A DNA stretch of 27,311 nt from Saccoglossus kowalevskii (taxonomy: Eukaryota > Hemichordata > Enteropneusta > Harrimaniidae), in contig NW_003155736.1 in assembly GCF_000003605.2 (NCBI RefSeq), forward strand, positions 676,058 through 703,368, given 5' to 3'. Below, piece after piece: positions 20,188 to 27,311 of the stretch. The position numbers were made by a program, and so were the translations under genes. The notes under the pieces were generated by a model, which worked only from the letters and a program-made list of their open reading frames with translations, made no database searches and was not told the DNA's origin. Each line of letters opens with the position of its first letter. Position 1 is the first letter of the stretch.

Positions 20188-23100
20188 GTAAGAGAGACAT
20201 TGTTATTACACTGTCAGAAGTAATTGCTTATTTTTGAATCCAATATGGTCGGTCCACGGGGGAATAGAAACATAGTCTATTTAATTGAGCTCAGTATATC
20301 CCGGCACATCTTGTTAATGTAACTGTTTGTTGTAACGTGCGGTGTTCCCTCATATCTCCAGAGATATTATCAAATCCCTTGACGCCATCTACGGTATAAA
20401 CATATGTTCATACATGGCAAGGGGCATTTGGATTCGACTTCCGCGGATAACTCTCCGTGAGTAAAAATTAGGGGTGTTCAAACTAACTCAAAATATTATA
20501 TATTACTGGGAGAAATTATTCATTAACAACATTATACAGTAATCTCTCTATATCCCTGGTTTATGAAATGTAATGTAAATTCATTTATTTTCAAGGAAAC
20601 AATGAGTTTTATTGTTATTTTACATGTTCACGAATTTAATTCATTTGATTTAGAATTTAAATTCCCTGTCAGACGCTATAGATGATTTGATAATAATAAA
20701 TGCCCTGTCTGACGCTATAGATAATTTGATAATAATAAATGCCCTGTCTGACGCTATAGATAATTTGATAATAATAAATGGCCTGTCTGATGCTATAGAT
20801 GATTTGGTAATAATAAATGGCCTGTCTGACGCTATAGATGATTTGATAATAATAAATGCCCTGTCTGACGCTATAGATGATTTGATAATAATAAATGCCC
20901 TGTCTGACGCTATAGGTGATTTGATAATAATAAATGCCCTGTCTGACGCTATAGATGATTAGATTTAACAATGTCTGACTGATTAGATTTAATGCCCTGT
21001 CCGACGCTATAAATAATTTGATAATAATAAATGCCCTGTCAGACGTTATAGATGATTAGATTTAACAATAAATGCCCTGTCAGACGCTATAGATAATTTG
21101 ATAATAATAAATGCCCTGTCAGACGCTATAGATAATTTGATAATAATAAATGCCCTGTCAGACGCTATAGATAATTTGATAATAATAAATGGCCTGTCTG
21201 ATGCTATAGATGATTTGATAATAATAAATGCCCTGTCTGACGCTATAGATAATTTGATAATAATAAATGGCCTGTCTGATGCTATAGATGATTTGATAAT
21301 AATAAATGCCCTGTCTGACGCTATAGATTATTTGATAATAATAAATGGCCTGTCTGACGCTATAGATGATTTGATAATAATAAATGCTCTGTCTGACGCT
21401 ATAGATAATTTGATAATAATAAATGCCCTGTCAGACGCTATAGATAATTTGATAATAATAAATGCCCTGTCTGACGCTATAGATGATTAGATTTAACAAT
21501 AAATGCCCTGTCTGACGCTATAGATGATTAGATTTAACAATAAATGCCCTGTCTGACGCTATAGATGATTAGATTTAACAACAAATGCCCTGTCTGACGC
21601 TATAGATAATTTGATAATAATAAATGCCCTGTCTGACGCTATAGATGATTAGATTTAACAATAAATGCCCTGTCAGACGCTATAGATGATTAGATTTAAC
21701 AACAAATGCCCTGTCTGACGCTATAGATAATTTGATAATAATAAATGCTCTGTCTGACGCTATATATAATTTGATAATAATAAATGCCCTGTCAGACGCT
21801 ATAGATGATTAGATTTAACAATAAATGCCCTGTCTGACGCTATAGATAATTTGATAATAATAAATGCCCTGTCTGACGCTATAGATAATTTGATAATAAT
21901 AAATGCTCTGTCTGACGCTATAGATAATTTGATAATAATAAATGCCCTGTCAGACGCTATAGATGATTTGATAATAATAAATGCCCTGTCAGACGCTATA
22001 GATGATTGGATATAACAATAAATGCCCTGTCAGACGCTGTAGATGATTTGATAACAATAAATGCCCTGTCTGACGCTATAGATAATTTGATAATAATAAA
22101 TGACCTGTCTGACGCTATAGATGATTTGATAATAATAAATGCCCTGTCTGACGCTATAGATGATTTGATAATAATAAATGCCCTGTCAGACGTTATAGAT
22201 GATTAGATTTAACAATAAATGCCCTGTCTGACGCTATAGATGATTAGATTTAACAATAAATGCCCTGTCTGACGCTATAGATAATTTGATAATAATAAAT
22301 GCCCTGTCTGACGCTATAGATGATTTGATAATAATAAATGCCCCGTCAGACGCTATAGATGATTTGATAATAATAAATGCCCTGTCTGACGTTATAGATG
22401 ATTAGATTTAACAATAAATGCCCTGTCTGACGCTATAGATGATTAGATTTAACAATAAATGCCCTGTCTGACGCTATAGATAATTTGATAATAATAAATG
22501 CCCTGTCTGACGCTATAGATGATTTGATAATAATAAATGCCCCATCAGACGCTATAGATGATTTGATAATAATAAATGCCCTGTCTGACGCTATAGATGA
22601 TTTGATAATAATAAATGCCCCGTCAGACGCTATAGATGATTTGATAATAATAAATGCCCTGTCTGACGTTGTAGATGATTAGATTTAACAATAAATGCCC
22701 TGTCTGACGCTGTAGATAATTTGATAATAATAAATGCCCTGTCTGACGCTATAGATGATTTGATAATAATAAATGCCCCGTCAGACGCTATAGATGATTT
22801 GATAATAATAAATGCCCTGTCTGACGCTATAGATGATTTGATAATAATAAATGCCCCGTCAGACGCTATAGATAATTTGATAATAATAAATGCCCTGTCT
22901 GACGCTATAGATGATTTGATAATAATAAATGCCCCGTCAGACGCTATAGATGATTTGATAATAATAAATGCCCTGTCTGAATGTTATAGATGATTAGATT
23001 TAACAATAAATGCCCTGTCTGACGCTATAGATGATTAGATTTAACAATAAATGCCCTGTCTGACGCTATAGATAATTTGATAATAATAAATGCCCTGTCT

Positions 23101-24826
23101 GACGCTATAGATGATTTGATAATAATAAATGCCCCGTCAGACGCTATAGATGATTTGATAATAATAAATGCCCTGTCAGACGTTATAGATGATTAGATTT
23201 AACAATAAATGCCCTGTCTGACGCGAAAGATAATTTGATAATAATAAATGCTCTGTCTGACGCTATAGATGATTTGATACTAATAAATGCCCTGTCAGAC
23301 GCTATAGATAATTTGATAATAATAAATGGCCTGTCTGATGCTATAGATGATTTGATAATAATAAATGCCCTGTCTGACGCTATAGATAATTTGATAATAA
23401 TAAATGCCCTGTCAGACGCTATAGATAATTTGATAATAATAAATGCCCTGTCAGACGCTATAGATGATTTGATAATAATAAATGCCCTGTCTGACGCTAT
23501 AGATAATTTGATAATAATAAATGCCCTGTCTGACACTATAGATGATTTGATAACAATAAATGCCCTGTCTGACGCTATAGATAATTTGTTAATAATAAAT
23601 GCCCTGTCAGACGCTATAGATGATTAGATTTAACAATAAATGCCCTGTCTGACGCTATAGATAATTTGATAATAATAAATGCCCTGTCTGACGCTATAGA
23701 TGATTTGATAATAATAAATGCCCTGTCAGACGCTATAGATGATTAGATTTAACAATAAATGCCCTGTCAGACGCTATAGATGATTAGATTTAACAATAAA
23801 TGCCCTGTCTGACGCTATAGATAATTTGATAATAATAAATGCCCTGTCTGACGCTATAGATGATTTGATAATAATAAATGCCCTGTCAGACGCTATAGAT
23901 GATTAGATATAACAATAAATGCCCTGTCTGACGCTATAGATAATTTGATAATAATAAATGCCCTGTCTGACGCTATAGATGATTTGATAATAAATGCCCT
24001 GTCTGACGCTATAGATGATTTGATAATAATAAATGCCCTGTCAGACGCTATAGATGATTAGATTTAACAATAAATGCCCTGTCTGACGCTATAGATGATT
24101 AGATTTAACAATAAATGCCCTGTCTGACGCTATAGATAATTTGATAATAATAAATGCTCTGCCTGACGCTATAGATGATTTGATAATAATAAATGCCCTG
24201 TCTGACGCTATAGATGATTTGATAATAATAAATGCTCTGTCTGACGCTATAGATGATTAGATTTAACAATAAATGCCCTGTCTGACGCTATAGATAATTT
24301 TATAATAATAAATGCCCTGTCAGACGCTATAGATGATTTGATAATAATAAATGCCCTGTCTGACGCTATAGATGATTTGATAATAATAAATGCCCTGTCT
24401 GACGCTATAGATGATTTGATAATAATAAATGCCCTATCAGACGCTATAGATGATTGGATATAACAATAAATGCCCTGTCAGACGCTATAGATGATTTGAT
24501 AATAATAAATGCCTTTTCAGACACTATAGATGATTTGATAATAATAAATGCCCTGTCTGACGCTATAGATGATTTGATAATAATAAATGCTCTGTCAGAC
24601 GCTATAGATGATTGGATATAACAGTAATGCCCTGTCAGACGCTATAGATGATTTGCTAATAATAAATGCTCTGCCATGGAAACAAGCTACAATCAATGTT
24701 TAAATGCAAGCAAGTCGGATTATCCGATTTTGCGACACGCAATTCAATTTGTTTTCCTGCAACACAGACTGTGTTGTCAATTTAGTCTCGTATCTCTTTG
24801 AAATGAATTTATATGATTTGTGGCAG
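20188..24826 (+). other. Intron splitting the CUB domain, almost filled by a minisatellite
   Basis: This intron runs from the GTAAGA donor to the tggcag acceptor and measures 4639 bp. About 4.0 kb (20662-24674) is the 39/41-bp tandem array. The unique flanks (20188-20661 and 24675-24826) show no other features. Confidence 0.85.
20662..24674. repeat. Minisatellite of interleaved 39-bp and 41-bp units (about 100 copies)
   Basis: Nearly all units begin CCCTGTCWGACGCTATAGAT (W is A or T). Type A units are 39 bp and continue RATTTGATAATAATAAAT with a preceding G. Type B units are 41 bp and carry GATTAGATTTAACAATAAAT instead. A minor 41-bp form has GATTGGATATAAC. Type A runs are open in several frames on both strands because 39 is divisible by three, giving 13-residue repeats (ALSDAIDDLIIIN on the plus strand). 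Type B units add a stop and shift the frame. This, and the location inside a clean intron, argues against coding. Truncated units occur near 20970-20990 and 23983. Groups of two B units followed by three to six A units recur, giving a higher-order period of 199 bp or more. Confidence 0.93.
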
Positions 24827-24985
24827 GTTGGAATTCAACGTCGCAGCTGATAGTTGAATGGTGTGGTGTCGAAAATCCCGAATCTATAACCAGCTCTGGT
24901 GGCGCCCTTTACGTCGAGTTCGTTAGCGATGACGTCAGCATATCCAGTGACGAGTATGGCTTGTACATGACGTACTCAAGTTTCG
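24827..24985 (+). CDS. CUB domain, C-terminal exon
   Basis: This 159-nt exon lies between a tggcag acceptor and a GTAGGT donor, phase 1 at both ends. Joined to the exon ending at 20187 it forms GGT (Gly), giving the CUB signature VLDG. It then encodes WNSTSQLIVEWCG with the fourth cysteine, NPESITSSGGALYVEFVSDD and YGLYMTYSSF. These match the C-terminal CUB pattern CG..P....SSG..L.V.F.SD....GF...Y. The two exons give about 127 residues, a full-length domain. The phase-1 end suggests further modules downstream, outside the window or unrecognised. Confidence 0.9.
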
Positions 24986-25195
24986 GTAGGTCGTTCAGTT
25001 GTTTAATGCCATTACGCTTTTTATCGTCTACCTAATTTAATTTTTACGTTTCCGCCATTATTATGTCTTGGTATTTTGGTAAGTTGCATGCTTTCATGAA
25101 AACTATAATTTTGAATGGCAGGTAGTTATTGAGCTATTGGGTAAAGCTATTTTTTAAATGACGACACAGTCTGAAAATGGCAGTGAAAGAGTACT

Positions 25196-25310
25196 TTAAA
25201 GCGGGGAGGCGTCGTCACCTGCGCGCGCGGGAATTGCGTTCCAAGCGACGATAACGACACACGCTAAAAACGCAAAGGCTCATGGGTGGACGCTTGTTTG
25301 TAAACAATGA
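25196..25310. mobile_element. Truncated family A element, inverted relative to other copies
   Basis: It starts TTAAAGCGGGGAGGCGTCGT. The body (AAGCGACGATAACGACACAC, then GCTAAAAACGCAAAGGC) is the reverse complement of the interiors at 8023 and 15275. Homology stops near 25310 at CAATGACAC, so the other terminus is lost. Confidence 0.75.
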
Positions 25311-26193
25311 CACCGTTGTGTCGTCACCGGAAGCGCTGTCCAGCACAAACCTCATTCTCCTTCCCAGAGTTCCTTTCGGTTAGATCACCGAAAGTATCAC
25401 TCTCCCTTGCAGAGTCTTCTTGACCTAGGGAGCCACAGAGAGCTGCAACTAGACTCTGCCACAGGTAACATTTTACACCAAAATTGTTGGTATTCCGCGT
25501 TTTTTTTAATTCATTTGTTTCTGATATCCTAAGCTTCTGTTGAAAAAAATGTGTGTTATTTAAAATAAATATGTCAAATATTTTTACATTCAGTGCTAAA
25601 ATCTTTTCAAAATGTTAAAATAATGAAAAAGTAGGTCGTGAGGTAGGAGACGTAGATGTGAATCGTCAGTTCAAATCGTCTGTGCGTTCGCGTAGTTGCC
25701 TCGGGGTGACGCGGGCGCCTCGCGCCTGCCCAGTTTTCGTTCGCCTGCTACTAGTATTTGACGTCACAACTGTTAGAAAAGAGATAGCGAACTAGGAAAT
25801 CGATAAGTACAAACGTGTTTAGGTAATTTTCTCAAACATAAAATGCCAGTGGGCGTGATTTCAAAATAAATTTTATACATTTTATACGATTTTCGCTCAC
25901 ATAGCAACGGACCAATACATCTACTTTCTGCCACGTCGTTTGGGGCACCCTCACGGAGCGACGCGAACGCACTCATGGCAAAGCAAAATGTAGGTCCGGT
26001 CATTAATATTTAAATTAGTCTGTGGGCATTGACGCTGTAGTTCGGCGTCTTCTACACCGATCACAGGTTTGTGTTGGCTGGTTCCCGTCTCAAGTGTCAT
26101 GGCGTACCAAGCCACAAGAGGCCGGTAACTAGTAACGAATCCGGCATTCTGATTAGTACATCACTTTCTCGTTGCTTGTTCCATTTCCCTTAG

Positions 26194-26217
26194 CACAGTC
26201 CCTCAACAGGGACTGTG
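26194..26217. repeat. Perfect 10-bp stem, 4-nt loop hairpin
   Basis: CACAGTCCCT, loop CAAC, AGGGACTGTG. No T-run follows and no function is inferred. Confidence 0.75.
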
Positions 26218-26460
26218 ACCTTAGTTACCTGACGTCAGCGCTTACGCTCGTGGCCGTTCAGGGGTTTCCTTTTACTTTCGAAAGTTGGGCGAATAAAAAG
26301 AATTGTTTCTTTTGTTATAAATTTGCACAGAACATATCAAATCTGTAAATCTAAGTAGGCAGTATGTATGAGCAAGGCTTTATTGTAGCATTACAGACAC
26401 GTTTACGCAAAACGGAACTTGGAATGTTTTCAAATTACGTCACCCAGTCGCGTTCCTTCC

Positions 26461-26476
26461 GGCCGGAAAACCGGCC
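26461..26476. repeat. GC-rich hairpin
   Basis: GGCCGG, loop AAAA, CCGGCC, with outer GTTCC and GGAAC segments that could extend the stem with internal bulges. Confidence 0.6.
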
Positions 26477-26707
26477 CAAATGGAACAATATGGCGATTAC
26501 TAGTTACCTGCCAATCTCCTTCCCAGAGGCCTTTGCGCTTTACGCAATAGTGCCTCTGCCACAGGCAGTCTTCAATTTTGTGGTCAATCACCTCACTACG
26601 CACGGCCATTTTTCCGCGGTTGTTTCATTTGAAACCGAACTACAAAAAGTGGGAAAAAACGTACGTGACATCCGAACTATTTATTAATGTCAGACTTAAG
26701 TAAAAAC

Positions 26708-27108
26708 AGAGGTACATTACTTGGGGTTTGCAACTCGCATAGTACTGTATGGTGACATCATGTCAAGATCCCATTCAAGTCTCTTCTCGTAGATAGCGAG
26801 ACTGAGGCTACGACCTTCTGACATGACGCATATCAATGTTCAAGGTTTGTAATGAAAAAAATAAACTTTTCTTGTCACTATCATAGTGAAAAATGTAATA
26901 CATCGAAAATGTACAGAAAATATAGTTCTCGTAATCCGTCATATCGTGGGCAGCTATTTTGATCCACCTGGACATCCCAGTATCCTAGTTACCTCGGGCA
27001 TGCGCATTCGCATTTTTTCTGAGTTGGAACGCTTATGCGAGAGCGAGATTGTGACGGGATCTTGGTATCATGTCACCGTAGTTACAAACCCCAAGTAATG
27101 TACCTCTG
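26708..27108. mobile_element. ~400-bp hAT-like non-autonomous element with 8-bp target duplication
   Basis: The terminal inverted repeats begin (C)AGAGGTACATTACTTGGGG and match the inverted right end over about 28 bp with one mismatch. Weaker inverted similarity continues to the GATCCC blocks, some 60 bp in. GTAAAAAC flanks the element exactly on both sides (26700-26707 and 27109-27116), an 8-bp duplication typical of hAT elements; the C at 26707 may belong to either repeat or element. There is no transposase ORF. Confidence 0.85.
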
Positions 27109-27116
27109 GTAAAAAC

Positions 27117-27311
27117 GTAAATACGAACCATTTTATCGCGGACTATGTTTTGCAAGGTAATGTTACTGTAGTGAAATGGCGCACGTGATACACTAAAACT
27201 TGGAAGAAAACAACGTTCTGTTATCGTATATAGTTGGGAAAGAAACATTAAAGACTAATTTAACTGAAAAAAGTTTCCTAACATCTCCGTTCATCTTGTA
27301 TACTGGTAAAT
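27117..27311. other. Right edge, nothing recognised
   Basis: This is AT-rich sequence with no exon or repeat visible. Confidence 0.4.

Larger units (their letters stand above)
24986..26706. other. No confident exon; repeats and hairpins
   Basis: No continuation of the CUB gene was identified. The stretch holds a truncated family A element (25196-25310) and a locally CpG-rich segment (about 25680-25735). It also has two short blocks sharing CTCCTTCCCAGAG and CTCTGCCACAGG (25356-25466 and 26516-26572) and two tight hairpins. A frame open for 107 codons (26364-26687) has no recognisable domain and overlaps one of these repeat blocks. Confidence 0.4.

Noticed and set aside
20669-23627. Long repetitive open frames in the array (13-residue repeats such as ALSDAIDDLIIIN on plus and SDRAFIIIKLSIA on minus)
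   Set aside because: They arise because the 39-bp unit is a multiple of three and lacks stops in several frames on both strands. They end wherever a 41-bp unit occurs, and they lie inside a well-supported intron.
20662-24674. CRISPR-like array
   Set aside because: Units are directly tandem with no unique spacers, and the context is an animal intron.
25630-25690. tRNA-like GTTCAAATC box
   Set aside because: No matching acceptor stem or anticodon arm could be folded around it.
26364-26687. 107-codon open frame as a gene
   Set aside because: It has no recognisable motif, overlaps a short repeat block and a GC-rich hairpin, and has no supporting splice or promoter signals.

Overview
The window looks like animal nuclear DNA, probably from a marine invertebrate deuterostome or lophotrochozoan. 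It is AT-rich and intron-rich, with short phase-1 exons that each encode an extracellular module. It also carries non-LTR retrotransposon remains, several families of short inverted-repeat elements and a large intronic minisatellite. I saw no operon-like gene packing and no bacterial genes. The species cannot be named from the sequence alone.

Layout: (1) About 170-6712, minus strand: 5' part of a gene for a secreted, calcium-binding-EGF protein. I can follow a 12-codon first coding exon, a signal-peptide exon, possibly a 39-nt micro-exon, and two complete cbEGF exons; the gene runs off the left edge. Its last visible intron (302-3567) is mostly a decayed LINE in antisense orientation, itself interrupted by a 155-bp hAT-like element with its target duplication. 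(2) About 6713-8925: divergent intergenic region with TTAA-flanked miniature elements. (3) About 8935-9733, plus strand: start of a second secreted gene whose first residues resemble an NTR/TIMP module (signal peptide followed directly by Cys-Thr). (4) 9734-19965: about 10 kb with no convincing exon, holding decayed repeats, a diverged 90-bp tandem repeat and a cluster of TTAA-flanked elements at 15-17 kb. (5) 19966-24985, plus strand: one complete CUB domain encoded by two exons. The intron between them is almost entirely a ~4-kb minisatellite of mixed 39-bp and 41-bp units. (6) 24986-27311: no further exon recognised; a truncated TTAA element, hairpins and an intact-looking ~400-bp hAT-like element with an 8-bp target duplication.

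The minus-strand EGF gene and the plus-strand NTR-like gene start about 2.2 kb apart and point away from each other. All module exons on both strands keep phase-1 boundaries, the usual arrangement for shuffled extracellular domains. The NTR-like and CUB exons are on the same strand and phase-compatible, so they could belong to one secreted NTR-CUB protein. At least the rest of the NTR module is unaccounted for between them, so two separate genes remain possible. The most unusual features are the two-type minisatellite splitting a CUB domain, the LINE with a degenerate 2A-like motif and a nested transposon, and the NTR-like start that lacks the usual third-position cysteine.
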